A stretch of 32,126 nt of DNA from NCBI GenBank assembly GCA_024276655.1, contig JAJRWU010000051.1, positions 1 through 32,126 on the forward strand, read 5' to 3'. A program made the translations under genes and the position numbers. Of the stretch, positions 1-8,549 are shown piece after piece. Source of the DNA: Planctomycetota bacterium (GTDB taxonomy: Bacteria; Planctomycetota; Planctomycetia; Pirellulales; Pirellulaceae). Under the pieces are notes generated by a model that saw only the letters and a list, made by a program, of their open reading frames with translations, made no database searches and was not told where the DNA came from. The stretch's first letter is position 1, and every line of letters starts with the position of its first letter.

Positions 1-1
1 G

Positions 2-979
2 CCCTTTAATAACGTGGCCGGCGAGTTTGTCGCGAATCAGGTCTGGATTTTCGGCGAGAAGACCGTCGACACCGGCGGCAACGGATCCGATTGGGGTTTC
101 CGGGCCGATTATGTTTTCGGCGCCGATGGTCCTGACACCCAAGCCTTCGGCGATCAAGGTTGGGATTTCGGCTGGAACAGCTCCAACCAATATGGCTCGG
201 CCATTCCGCAGTTGTACGCGGAGGTTGCAGTCAATGATTTGACGGTGAAGATCGGCCGCTTTTTCACGCCCATCGGGTATGAAGTCGTGGCCGCGCCGGG
301 CAACTTCTTTTATTCACACGCCATGACGCAAAACTATGGCGAGCCGTTCACCCACACCGGCGCCCTGGCCAGCTATACCTATTCCGACGACACTACCATT
401 TACGGCGGTTGGACCATGGGTTGGGATAGCGGCTTCGACAACTTCAACAACGCCTCCACCTTCCTCGGCGGCATCTCGCACGATATCAACGAATGCACCA
501 ACCTCTCCTGGATGGTGAACGTCGGCGACTTCGGCGATGGCTCGCAACTTCGCAACGGCAACAACGGCGTCTCGGGCGACATCTACATGAACAGTTGGGT
601 CTTGCAGCACGAACTTACCGACCGCCTGAAGTACGTTTTTCAACACGACCTGGGCGTCAATAGCAGCGTTCCCGGCGGCGCCAACAGCGAATGGTACGGC
701 ATCAACCAGTACGTGATCTACACCGTCACGGATTGTCTTTCGTACGGTTTGCGGGCGGAATGGTTCCGCGACGACGACGGCGCCCGCGTGGGCATCAACA
801 CCGCCGGCGCTGGCAACTATTACAACCTCACGCTCGGCGCCAACTACAAGCCGAACAGCAATATCATTTTTCGGCCGGAAATTCGTTACGACAAATTCGA
901 CGGCGTCGGCAATCCTTACGACAACGGAACCGACAACGACCTCCTCACCGCCGGCTTCGACGCGATCTTCCTGTTCTAA
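2..979 (+). CDS. BBP2-like outer-membrane beta-barrel porin, 5' end cut by window
   Basis: This is the C-terminal part (about 325 residues) of a putative beta-barrel porin of the BBP2/OmpL-like family common in planctomycetes. The reading frame is open to the window edge (PFNNV before the GTG at 14), so the true start and signal peptide lie outside. Seen directly: alternating polar/aromatic strands rich in Gly, Asn, Tyr and Trp, the family-typical stretch IPQLYAEVAV...KIGRFFTPIGYE, then GEPFTHTG, and a C-terminal ...DAIFLF ending in Phe, the usual outer-membrane barrel terminus. By family it would form a channel in the outer membrane; the substrate cannot be read from sequence. A GC-rich hairpin follows about 60 bp after the stop. 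The family call is firm; specific transport function is unknown. Confidence 0.85.
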   Translation, partial: PFNNVAGEFVANQVWIFGEKTVDTGGNGSDWGFRADYVFGADGPDTQAFGDQGWDFGWNSSNQYGSAIPQLYAEVAVNDLTVKIGRFFTPIGYEVVAAPGNFFYSHAMTQNYGEPFTHTGALASYTYSDDTTIYGGWTMGWDSGFDNFNNASTFLGGISHDINECTNLSWMVNVGDFGDGSQLRNGNNGVSGDIYMNSWVLQHELTDRLKYVFQHDLGVNSSVPGGANSEWYGINQYVIYTVTDCLSYGLRAEWFRDDDGARVGINTAGAGNYYNLTLGANYKPNSNIIFRPEIRYDKFDGVGNPYDNGTDNDLLTAGFDAIFLF

Positions 980-1037
980 GAAGCTCATCTCCTCTTGAGA
1001 GAGATGCCCACCCGACGAACCGGGATGTGCAACGATT

Positions 1038-1073
1038 GGCCGCTTGTGTCCTCCCCCGACGCAAGCGGCCTTT
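1038..1073 (+). terminator. hairpin terminator after porin gene
   Basis: A 9-bp stem (GGCCGCTTG at 1038-1046 against CAAGCGGCC at 1062-1070) is followed by a short TTT. It lies 59 bp after the porin stop. The T-tract is weak, so termination efficiency is uncertain. Confidence 0.55.
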
Positions 1074-1142
1074 CGCATTGCGTCGAGCGAGAATTGCTCA
1101 ATTTTTCCTGGTGGTTGCTTGCGGGTGCAACAGCGCTCCTTG

Positions 1143-1472
1143 CAAGCCGGAGGCTTGACAGCCATTAGCCGGCGGTCGAGCGCAGCGAACACCGCCGGTA
1201 GGCCAACGCAACGAACGTGCATCCCGGCGGGATGCCAGATGCAGCTGGCGCGAGAAACGCCTCGAAACAACAACGCTCAAAACAACGCCGTCATTGTCGT
1301 CATTCCCGCGCAGGCGGGAATCCAGTCGGTCGCGCACGTCACTGGATTCCCGCCTGCGCGGGAATGACGAAACGCGGGAATGATGGCGCCGCTGGCATCC
1401 CGCCGGGATGCGGAATATCGCGGGCTCGATCCTCCGGTGGTGTTCGCTGCGCTCGACCACCGGCTAATAGCT
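1143..1472. repeat. nested composite palindromic intergenic element
   Basis: The gap between the porin and the ABC gene is filled by nested inverted repeats. Outer arms 1160-1198 and 1434-1472 match as reverse complements at about 36 of 39 bases; each arm is itself a hairpin (CCGGCGGT...ACCGCCGG in the left one). Inside these lie CATCCCGGCGGGATG (1220-1234) and its mirror CATCCCGCCGGGATG (1396-1410). The centre is the perfect 30-bp palindrome described separately. A further small hairpin (CAAGCC...GGCTTG) sits at 1143-1157. No transposase-like ORF is present. The architecture suggests a REP/BIME- or MITE-like element, possibly several palindromic repeats inserted into one another. Confidence 0.8.
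1297..1370. repeat. perfect 30-bp inverted repeat, dRS3-like core
   Basis: Arms 1297-1326 and 1341-1370 are exact reverse complements over 30 bases with a 14-base loop. Each arm contains the short palindrome ATTCCCGCGCAGGCGGGAAT or its complement, which resembles the dRS3-type ATTCCC-N8-GGGAAT repeats known from Neisseria and seen in other bacteria. It forms the centre of the larger nested palindrome. A diverged single copy of the same core occurs near 8262. Confidence 0.85.
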
Positions 1473-1556
1473 ATTATCCTTCTAGGACATAAGATTAAAG
1501 ACATCGCCTGGGCCTGGCCCGCATCCAAAAAATACGGAACAGTTCTTGGACAGGTG

Positions 1557-3554
1557 CTACGCCGATTGCCGAAGCTGAATCTGATGCAGATTCCGATACA
1601 ATTCGCACCTGCCTAGCAGTTCATCGTGCGTTCCCAAATCGATGATGCGGCCGGCGTCCATCACGAGTATGCGGTCGGCCAGCGCGAGCGTCGAGAGCCG
1701 ATGCGTGATCATGATGCTGGTGCGTCCTCGAATGAAAGCCTGCAACGCACGGTGGATGAGTTGTTCGCTTTCGATATCGACCTGGCTGGTTGCTTCATCG
1801 AGCAGGAGAATTTCAGGATCGCGAAGAATGGCGCGGGCCAGCGCAATGCGTTGGCGTTGGCCGCCGGAAATTCGCCCTCCCCGCTCGCCCACCTGGGTTT
1901 GGTAGCCGTGTTCCAGTTTTTCCAGAATGAACTGGTGAGCGTGCGCTTTTTTTGCGGCGGCAATCACTTCGTCGTCGGTGGCGAGCGGCGAACCATAGCG
2001 GATGTTTTCCATGATCGTATCGTCGAACAACAACGATTGTTGTGATACAACACCGATCCGACCGCGCACATCTCGCACGCGCAGTTGCCGCAAGTCGATG
2101 CCGTTGAGTTGCACGGAACCGGCGGCGGGGTCGTAGAACCTCAGAATGAGCTTGGCCAAAGTGCTCTTGCCGCAGCCATTGGGGCCGACAATCGCCAGCG
2201 ACTGGCCGAAGGGAATACTGAACTGGATATCATGCAATATCGGCTGGCCTTCGACGTACTGGAAGTCGACATGTTCAAAAGACAACTCGCGATGCGGCTT
2301 TGGTAAATCGAGAGGATTTCCAGAACTCTTAATTGTTGGCTCCCGGTCCAGCATATCGAAAATCCGATCGGCCGCCGCCACGCCACGTTGGATGTAACCC
2401 AGCACATCGCCCAACTTGCGGCCAGGATCGACCACGCCCACCAAACACCCGTAAAACAAAAGCAAGCCGCCGAGCGTCAACGCTTCGCTCGTCATGCGGA
2501 CGCCCAGCACATGCGTTTCCTGATTCATCACCAGATAGCCGCCGACCATGACTCCCACCGCGATCATGGCCACGCCGATGAGTTCCGTGATCGGCTTGGT
2601 CATGGCGCTGTAGAGGGCGATTCTTAGCGATTGGTTGAAGTAGGTTCGCGAGGTTTCATGAAAGCGGCGCCGCTCCCTCCGCTCCATGGTAAAAGCCTTG
2701 ACTTCTTGTATTCCTTGAAACGACTCCGCCAGATGCGCGTAAAGGTCTGACATATGCTCCATGGCCCGACGATTGTGGCGTCGGATCGAACCCGCCAGCC
2801 GGCTGACCAAATATGCGGCCAGCGGCGTAATGAGAAGCGTCAGCAGCAGCAGCCGCCAAGAGACGTAAGCCGCTCCCGCCAGACAAACCGCCATTTTCAA
2901 CGGCTCGCCAATCGCCCGGCCAAACAGCATGTGCAAGCCCTGAGTGAGGGCGTCCATGTCGTAGGTGAAGCGGCTCATGAGCGTGGTGGTGTGCGCTTCG
3001 TCGAATTCATCGACGCCCAATCGCAACGTGCGCCGATAAAAAAGATTGCGCAATTCAAACCCGGTGCGTTGGATCAGCTTTTCCAACATAAAGAGGTTGG
3101 CCAGGAAGAATATCAGCCTGAAGACCGTGGCCACAAACAACGCCCCCACCAACGCAACCAGCGTGGCGTACACGCCGCGCGGCGCGTACTGATCGAACCA
3201 GCCCTTGAGCCAACGCGCCTGTTGGACTTTTGCGCGTTCCAGATAGATCTGATTCTCGGTCAGACCGATTTGGCGGGCTATTTGCTTCGTGTTGTCTCGC
3301 GTTTGACGCTCACGTTGCAATTGCAGCGAGGCCAAATGCTGTTGGAGTTCCGCCAGGGCATGTTCCGACTTGGCGATATTTTCGTCGTTCCATACGGGGA
3401 GCGATTTCCCCTTAAACACGACTTCGACAAAGGGATAGACAATGCCAAAATTGCCGCCCCATAGCGCCGCCACACAAACCGAAGTGGTAATCAATCCGGC
3501 AATCGTGAGCCGTTGCCGAAAGACAATTTTTATGGCGCGTAAGAAATTTTTCAT
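1557..3554 (-). CDS. ABC exporter, fused permease-ATPase (MsbA-like)
   Basis: A 665-residue half-transporter with an N-terminal membrane domain and C-terminal ATPase, the layout of MsbA/lipid or multidrug exporters that act as homodimers in the inner membrane. Seen: TM1 at about 17-40; a charged, Gln-rich stretch with coiled-coil character at about 60-115 inserted before TM2; further TM segments to about 375; Walker A GPNGCGKST (457-465); signature SGGQRQR (563-569); Walker B ILLLDEA (582-588); switch His in ITHRLS (618). The ATG at 3554 is chosen because the frame upstream (to 3800) reads as non-membrane, Arg-rich sequence and the MKNFLRAIK start fits the family. The substrate is unknown. 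The LarA-like gene ends 264 bp upstream on the same strand. Confidence 0.9.
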   Translation of the reverse strand: MKNFLRAIKIVFRQRLTIAGLITTSVCVAALWGGNFGIVYPFVEVVFKGKSLPVWNDENIAKSEHALAELQQHLASLQLQRERQTRDNTKQIARQIGLTENQIYLERAKVQQARWLKGWFDQYAPRGVYATLVALVGALFVATVFRLIFFLANLFMLEKLIQRTGFELRNLFYRRTLRLGVDEFDEAHTTTLMSRFTYDMDALTQGLHMLFGRAIGEPLKMAVCLAGAAYVSWRLLLLTLLITPLAAYLVSRLAGSIRRHNRRAMEHMSDLYAHLAESFQGIQEVKAFTMERRERRRFHETSRTYFNQSLRIALYSAMTKPITELIGVAMIAVGVMVGGYLVMNQETHVLGVRMTSEALTLGGLLLFYGCLVGVVDPGRKLGDVLGYIQRGVAAADRIFDMLDREPTIKSSGNPLDLPKPHRELSFEHVDFQYVEGQPILHDIQFSIPFGQSLAIVGPNGCGKSTLAKLILRFYDPAAGSVQLNGIDLRQLRVRDVRGRIGVVSQQSLLFDDTIMENIRYGSPLATDDEVIAAAKKAHAHQFILEKLEHGYQTQVGERGGRISGGQRQRIALARAILRDPEILLLDEATSQVDIESEQLIHRALQAFIRGRTSIMITHRLSTLALADRILVMDAGRIIDLGTHDELLGRCELYRNLHQIQLRQSA

Positions 3555-3818
3555 GATCGATCCATCGAATCGGCGCGGTGGGAAACCGTGCGCCGGGCCA
3601 TCCTTGAGAAAACAAATCTCGCGTCGCTCCCCTGCTGCGCCGGCAACCTCCTTCGTGGAGTTGCGTCGGTTCGGCAGGCGAGACCGGCTCGCGCGAAGCG
3701 TCTTTTTATCAGAAATCGTCAAATCGGCCAAGATCGCCGCGACGAATTCCAGAAGGCCACAAAAAGCGATAAGGCGTGTCCTTAAAAAGCCTTGCGGCAA
3801 TTTGTTCCGTGTTGATTT

Positions 3819-5135
3819 TTAGCCGACGTCGGCGCCAAACCCCGATTCTCGCTGGAACAGGCGTTCTCGCGTGGCCCACAAGCCGGCCGATGGAGTCGGA
3901 ATAAAATAGAACCGCTCGCCATCGGCGGTGTGGTGAAAACCTTCGCTGAGGTTTGAAACCGAATATCGGGCCGTCATCTCTTCCAGCGAAGCGTAGGAAA
4001 AATTGACCCCTTCCACCTCCGCTTGGCTCAGATGCCCCGGTGCGTACGTGATTTTGAAGCGGCCTTCCGACGAACCGTGTATCAAATGCGCCGTGGCGTG
4101 CGCCAGATCTTGCATTTCGGCGTTTTCCCGATATTGCGACATCACGCGCTCCGTGCCGACGTAGCCGTATTTCCGAATGAAGGCGTCGACCTCCGGCTGC
4201 TCGCCGAAACGTTTGAGTCCGGGAGCGAGAATGAGCAGTTCACCGCCATCGGCCAGCGCCATGCGGGTGCGATACACGGCCTTGTTCGCCACCCAAGTGC
4301 TGAAAAATTCATCGCCTTGCATCACGCACACGACTTTGTCGAGCGGCGTTTCAAGAATGGCAATGTTCTCATCGCGGGCTTGCCGCGCCGCGCTGAGATA
4401 GGTTTCCAGGTCGTCGCCGATATGCACGCCGGTATGCACGAGCCGCCCTTCGGCGTTGCGGGCCAGCACCACTTGAATGTAGAAGTCTGGCAGATGGCCG
4501 AGCATTTCATCTTCCGCTTTATTGAAACATTGCCGCACCGGCGTGAGCAAGTTGCCTAGGTTGTTTTCAATGCCACACACGGCGGCCATCATGTGGGCGG
4601 CGCAGATGGTGTCTTTGCCGCCCAAGCCGATAAAGTAGTTTTTGTTGTGGTTGGCGAAACCGAGCACTTCATGCGGAACCACATGGCCGACGTTGATGAT
4701 GATGTCCCACTTTTCGCGCCACAGTTGATCGTTGAGGAAAATCGGAATCGGCCAATCCACCGCGCCGCCGCTGACTTCCTTGACGAAGTCGGCGCCGATT
4801 TCTCCCACCGCCGCCACGCCGCGGCGCCAATCGTGGGCATGGATACGATCTTCGGGAATGCCGCCAAACATTTGCCGATTTTGCGCCGGCGTATGCGGTT
4901 CGTGCTGGCCCAGCGTGGGAATGACGTGAACATCGGCCTCGGGGCTTAACAAATCGTACAGCGCTTCGGTAATCCAACCGGCGCCGGAATGCATGCGTGT
5001 GATATCGGGCGGCAACAGAAGCACGCGCTTGGGGGCGCCGCAAATTCGTTTTTTGGCTTCCGCGACGGCCGCCTCCAGAATTTCGAGCATGTTCTCACGG
5101 GAAATACCGGCTGCGGTTTCAGAGATCCAGGGCAT
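3819..5135 (-). CDS. LarA-like (DUF2088) nickel-pincer racemase/epimerase family protein
   Basis: At 438 residues this matches the length of lactate racemase LarA and related DUF2088 epimerases. These interconvert stereoisomers of 2-hydroxy acids through a nickel-pincer nucleotide covalently bound to Lys. Seen: PPDITR (42-47) near the N-terminus; TLGQHEPHT (74-82), aligning with the LarA TxGxHRxHT region; VGHVVPHEVLGFANHNKNYFIG (149-170), where the spacing places Lys165 at the pincer-lysine position, with His151 and His155 close by. No LarB, LarC or LarE maturation gene is in this window. The substrate need not be lactate, since several sugar-acid epimerases share this fold. The family call is firm, the reaction is not. 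Confidence 0.8.
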   Translation of the reverse strand: MPWISETAAGISRENMLEILEAAVAEAKKRICGAPKRVLLLPPDITRMHSGAGWITEALYDLLSPEADVHVIPTLGQHEPHTPAQNRQMFGGIPEDRIHAHDWRRGVAAVGEIGADFVKEVSGGAVDWPIPIFLNDQLWREKWDIIINVGHVVPHEVLGFANHNKNYFIGLGGKDTICAAHMMAAVCGIENNLGNLLTPVRQCFNKAEDEMLGHLPDFYIQVVLARNAEGRLVHTGVHIGDDLETYLSAARQARDENIAILETPLDKVVCVMQGDEFFSTWVANKAVYRTRMALADGGELLILAPGLKRFGEQPEVDAFIRKYGYVGTERVMSQYRENAEMQDLAHATAHLIHGSSEGRFKITYAPGHLSQAEVEGVNFSYASLEEMTARYSVSNLSEGFHHTADGERFYFIPTPSAGLWATRERLFQRESGFGADVG

Positions 5136-5507
5136 TTAAGGTTTTCTCAAAAGGAGTTTTTGGAAGTAATTTCACCGACCGACAAAAAAACATTTTAACC
5201 ACGGGGAACGCCGAGAACATGGCGCGGCCGTTGGGCGCAACCAAAAAATCGTTTTTGCCACAAAGGCCAGCGCAGGCGCCAAGAGCTCCTAACATAACCC
5301 CTGTTTGCCGTTTCAAACACGGAGTGTGATGCTGACCCACCAAGTTGTGTTAGAAGGTATAAGCGTGTTTTTCTCGGAAGCTCGCTCCAGCGGCGTGGCT
5401 GCTTGGAGACGCAGGATTTTCGCGTTATCATGGTCGCAAGTCGGCCGTGGCGTTTCTTGGCGGCGCGGTGAGTAATTCTCTTCATTTACGTACGCGAAGT
5501 AAATCAT
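5136..5507. other. divergent intergenic region, larA-like / fumC
   Basis: This 372-bp spacer separates two divergent genes and must hold both promoters, but no convincing -35/-10 pair stands out. It contains degenerate phrases (ACCACGGGGAACGCCGAGAAC near 5198, and TTTTGCCACAAAGGC near 5255) that resemble worn-down simple intergenic repeats. No credible small ORF was found. Confidence 0.5.
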
Positions 5508-6932
5508 ATGTCAGCCTTTCGCATCGAGCGAGATTCCATGGGCGAGGTGCAGGTGCCCGCCCAAGCTTATTACGGCGCCCAAACGCAGCGCGCCGTGGAG
5601 AATTTCCCCATTTCCGGTTGGACATTGCCGCCGCCGCTCATTCACGCCATGGGCGCGGTGAAATACGCCTGCGGCTCGGCGAATCGTGATTTAGGCAAAC
5701 TGACCGGCAGCGGTAAGAATCCGCTGGACGACAAACAGGTTGAGGTGATGCTTTCGGCTTGCCGGGAAGTTTGGCAAGGCAAGCACGACGGCGAATTTCC
5801 GATCGATGTCTTTCAAACCGGCTCGGGCACTTCGAGCAATATGAATGTGAATGAAGTGATCTCGAACCGCGCGATCGAGCTTCTCGGCGGCGATCGATTC
5901 GCCATCGAAAAGGTGGTGCATCCTAACGACCATGTGAATATGGGGCAGAGCACCAACGACACCTTCCCCACCGCGATTCACGTGGCGATGGCGGCCGAAT
6001 TGAAGAACGATTTAATCCCCGCGCTCAAGCGACTGGGCGATGCCTTGCGGCAAAAATCGAACGACTGGGATCAAATCATCAAAATCGGCCGCACCCATTT
6101 GATGGACGCCACGCCCTTGCGTTTGGGGCAGGAAATCGGCGCCTTTGCCCGTCAACTCGAACTTTCCCAAGAACGCGCCGAGCAGGCGATTCAGTCCGTT
6201 TGTGAACTGCCGGTGGGCGGCACGGCGGTCGGTTCGGGAATCAATACGCATCCGGAGTTTGGCCGGCGGGTGGCGGAGGTGCTGGCTGCGGAATTCGGTA
6301 TATCCTTCGTGGAGGCGAAGGATCATTTCGAAGCCAACGCCTCGCGCGATGGCTTGGTCGCTTGCCACGGCCAACTCAAAACGATTGCTACAACGTTGTT
6401 CCATGTGGCGAATAATATCCGCTGGCTGGGTTCGGGGCCGCGCTGCGGTTTTTATGAAGTGCAACTGCCGACGCGTCAGCCGGGTAGTTCGATCATGCCG
6501 GGGAAGGTCAACCCCGTGATGTGCGAAAGCATGATGCAGGTGGCCTCACGCGTGATCGGCAACGACCAAACGCTCGCCCTGAGCGGCGCCGCGGGCGGCC
6601 AATTTCAACTCAATATCATGATGCCGGTGATGGGGCATACGGCGCTGGAAAGCATCCACTTGCTGGCTTCCTGCTGCCGGGCGTTCGTGGAATTTTGCGT
6701 GGAAGGCATGGAGGCGAACGCCGACGTTTGCGAAGCGGCGGTGGAAAAAAGCCTTTCGATGGTCACGAGTTTGAATCCTTACATTGGATACGAAAAGGCG
6801 TCGGCGTTGGCGAAAGAGGCGTTCAAGTCGGGGAAAACGATTCGGCAGTTGTGCCGCGAGGAAGGGATTTTGCCCGAAGCGACGCTGCAAGGGGCGCTCG
6901 ACCCGATGAACATGACAGAGCCTCACGAGTGA
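5508..6932 (+). CDS. fumC: class II fumarate hydratase
   Basis: A full-length (474 aa) iron-independent fumarase that hydrates fumarate to L-malate in the TCA cycle. Seen: TGSGTSSNMN (104-113); HPNDHVNMGQSTND (138-151); GRTHLMDATP (194-203) with the catalytic-base His197; and the superfamily signature GSSIMPGKVN (326-335) carrying the mobile-loop serine. ATG at 5508 gives the standard N-terminus FRIERDSMGEVQVP; no clear Shine-Dalgarno precedes it. Fumarase rather than aspartase or argininosuccinate lyase is favoured by overall similarity to FumC throughout. The TPR-protein gene follows 50 bp downstream on the same strand with its own ribosome binding site, so the two may be co-transcribed. 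Confidence 0.95.
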   Translation: MSAFRIERDSMGEVQVPAQAYYGAQTQRAVENFPISGWTLPPPLIHAMGAVKYACGSANRDLGKLTGSGKNPLDDKQVEVMLSACREVWQGKHDGEFPIDVFQTGSGTSSNMNVNEVISNRAIELLGGDRFAIEKVVHPNDHVNMGQSTNDTFPTAIHVAMAAELKNDLIPALKRLGDALRQKSNDWDQIIKIGRTHLMDATPLRLGQEIGAFARQLELSQERAEQAIQSVCELPVGGTAVGSGINTHPEFGRRVAEVLAAEFGISFVEAKDHFEANASRDGLVACHGQLKTIATTLFHVANNIRWLGSGPRCGFYEVQLPTRQPGSSIMPGKVNPVMCESMMQVASRVIGNDQTLALSGAAGGQFQLNIMMPVMGHTALESIHLLASCCRAFVEFCVEGMEANADVCEAAVEKSLSMVTSLNPYIGYEKASALAKEAFKSGKTIRQLCREEGILPEATLQGALDPMNMTEPHE

Positions 6933-6982
6933 GCGTTTGGCGAGTGTTCTCGGCGGTATTGAAAACGTAGGAGGCGGTAGCC

Positions 6983-8095
6983 ATGAGACGATTGCAATTG
7001 TGTCGGACAGCGGCGGTGGTCGTTGTTTTGCTTGGTACAGCGTTCACCGCAACAGTGTTCACCGCAACAGTGTTCACCGCAACGGCCCGCGCCTGGCAAC
7101 AGCCGACCGACATGAAAGCTCGTCTGGCCGAGTTGTTCACACTTTCGCAACAGGCGAAATCGGTGGAGCAACTCACCGAAGCGATCACCGAATGCGAGGC
7201 AACCGCCGATTCGGCCACTGGCAAAACCGCCCGAGACTACTGCCGAAAACTCGCCGCCTGGGCCTACAACCGTCGAGGCGAAGCCTATGCCGGCCAGGCG
7301 ACGAAACAAAGCGACGCCGGGAACGCCGAACAGGCGGCCCAGCTTGATCGCCTCGCCTTGGCCGATTTTGAAGCCGCCGTCCAACGCGACGCCAACCGCT
7401 GGAAGGCCCTGCAGAATCGCGGCGTGAGCCTAGCCATGCAGGGCGACTACGAAAGTGCGCTGGCCGATTTCAGCAAGGTCGTGCAGTTGCAGCCCGCGTA
7501 CCAGAACGCTTGGTTCAATCGCGGCGAAATCCGTTACGAACTGGGAGATTTCAAAAACGCCGTGGCCGATTACACACAGGCGTTAGATCTCAAATCGGAC
7601 GACGCCGCCTCGTACGCCAGCCGCGGCCATGCCTATTTTCAACTGGCCGATTACACCAAGGCGTTGGCCGACTACAGCGACGCCGTTCGACTCCAACCGC
7701 AAGACGCGGGCTTGCATGCCACCCGCGCCGACGCCTATCGGTCGTTGGGAAACTGGCCCCGCGCCGCGCAAGATTATCAAAAAGCGATTCGCCTCGACGA
7801 CGCCCTGGGCGTGGCGTATCAAGGAGCGGCGTGGCTGATGGCCACCTGCCCCGACCCCCGCTTTCGCGATTCCCGGCAAGCCCTCTTGGCCGCCGAAAGG
7901 GCGATCAAACTCGATGGCCAGTCCGACTACCAATACCTCGATACGCTGGCCGCGGCGCTAGCCAGCAAGGGTCAATTTAATGAAGCCCTGGCGGCCGTAA
8001 AAAAAGCGATCGAAGCCTGCCCCGAAGAACAACGCCAACCGCTGCGAGATCGCCAAGCACGCTACGAAACGGGCCAGCCGTACCGCCAGCAGTAA
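6983..8095 (+). CDS. exported tetratricopeptide-repeat protein
   Basis: A 370-residue protein with an N-terminal signal peptide and a C-terminal TPR array. Seen: basic MRRLQLCR, a hydrophobic stretch, then TAFTA-TVFTA-TVFTA before ATARA, a likely signal-peptidase site; at least four TPR units from about residue 130 to 265 (motifs such as AWFNRGEIRYELGDFKNAVADY and ASYASRGHAYFQLADYTKAL), then a further helical repeat near the end. A strong AGGAGG (6969-6974) lies 8 bases before the ATG. The signal peptide includes three in-frame 15-bp tandem repeats. By family it is a periplasmic protein-protein interaction scaffold; the partner is unknown. It lies 50 bp after fumC, but no functional link is evident. 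Confidence 0.85.
   Translation: MRRLQLCRTAAVVVVLLGTAFTATVFTATVFTATARAWQQPTDMKARLAELFTLSQQAKSVEQLTEAITECEATADSATGKTARDYCRKLAAWAYNRRGEAYAGQATKQSDAGNAEQAAQLDRLALADFEAAVQRDANRWKALQNRGVSLAMQGDYESALADFSKVVQLQPAYQNAWFNRGEIRYELGDFKNAVADYTQALDLKSDDAASYASRGHAYFQLADYTKALADYSDAVRLQPQDAGLHATRADAYRSLGNWPRAAQDYQKAIRLDDALGVAYQGAAWLMATCPDPRFRDSRQALLAAERAIKLDGQSDYQYLDTLAAALASKGQFNEALAAVKKAIEACPEEQRQPLRDRQARYETGQPYRQQ
7037..7081 (+). repeat. three 15-bp tandem repeats inside a signal peptide
   Basis: Units at 7037-7051, 7052-7066 and 7067-7081 (ACAGYGTTCACCGCA) differ only at one base. They are in frame and each encodes T-A/V-F-T-A, lengthening the hydrophobic core of the signal peptide of the TPR protein. Confidence 0.95.
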
Positions 8096-8549
8096 GGCCA
8101 AAAAAACACGCGCAACCACGAACGCCAATATTCACGGTGGCGGGGGCAATTGCGACCACAAATTAAGACCGTCGCTTTGTCTGTACTGGTTCAGCGTGAC
8201 GTTGAGTTTTGGTGAATCGCTAGTCGTGAGTAACGAAGCGGACTAAAGGCAGTATTTTTGGGTTCCCGCCTACGCGGGACTGACCGTTTGCCGATTCACT
8301 CGCTTGCGCTTCGTGCTTGTATTAGGTAAATTTCCATCTGCCGCTCGCCTTAGGAGCTCTAAGGAACGCTCGAACCATGAGCGTGGGCTTTCGCGTTTGC
8401 TCTAACCCTGGCCCCTTCGATTTATTATCATGATCGTTCCGAACATTCTTGATGAAGAAATGTCAGAGAACTTTTGGGAGAGTCGATGGCGGCTTCGTTG
8501 ATGCCGCTGGGCGCCATCTTTCCCGGCATGATACCCAACAGGTGCGGCA
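8096..8549. other. intergenic region before lpxK
   Basis: This 454-bp spacer lies between the TPR gene and lpxK. It carries one diverged copy of the dRS3-like palindrome (8262-8283) and no ORF with convincing composition. A 26-codon ORF starting ATG at 8486 after GGGAGAG overlaps the lpxK start, but nothing else supports it. Confidence 0.5.
8262..8283. repeat. diverged dRS3-like palindrome
   Basis: GTTCCCGCCTACGCGGGACT (8262-8281) is a short imperfect palindrome of the same type as the arms at 1297-1370 (TTCCCGC...GCGGGA). Confidence 0.6.

Noticed and set aside
691-1158. 155-aa plus-strand ORF
   Set aside because: Arg/His-rich out-of-frame shadow of the porin gene and its terminator.
314-1273. 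319-aa minus-strand ORF
   Set aside because: Antisense to the porin gene; valine-rich shadow translation with no domain pattern, running into the palindromic repeat.
1297-1370. CRISPR-like repeat
   Set aside because: Inverted, not direct, repeats; only one pair and no regular spacers or cas genes.
2754-3464. 236-aa plus-strand ORF
   Set aside because: Antisense to the ABC transporter, whose motifs are all intact.
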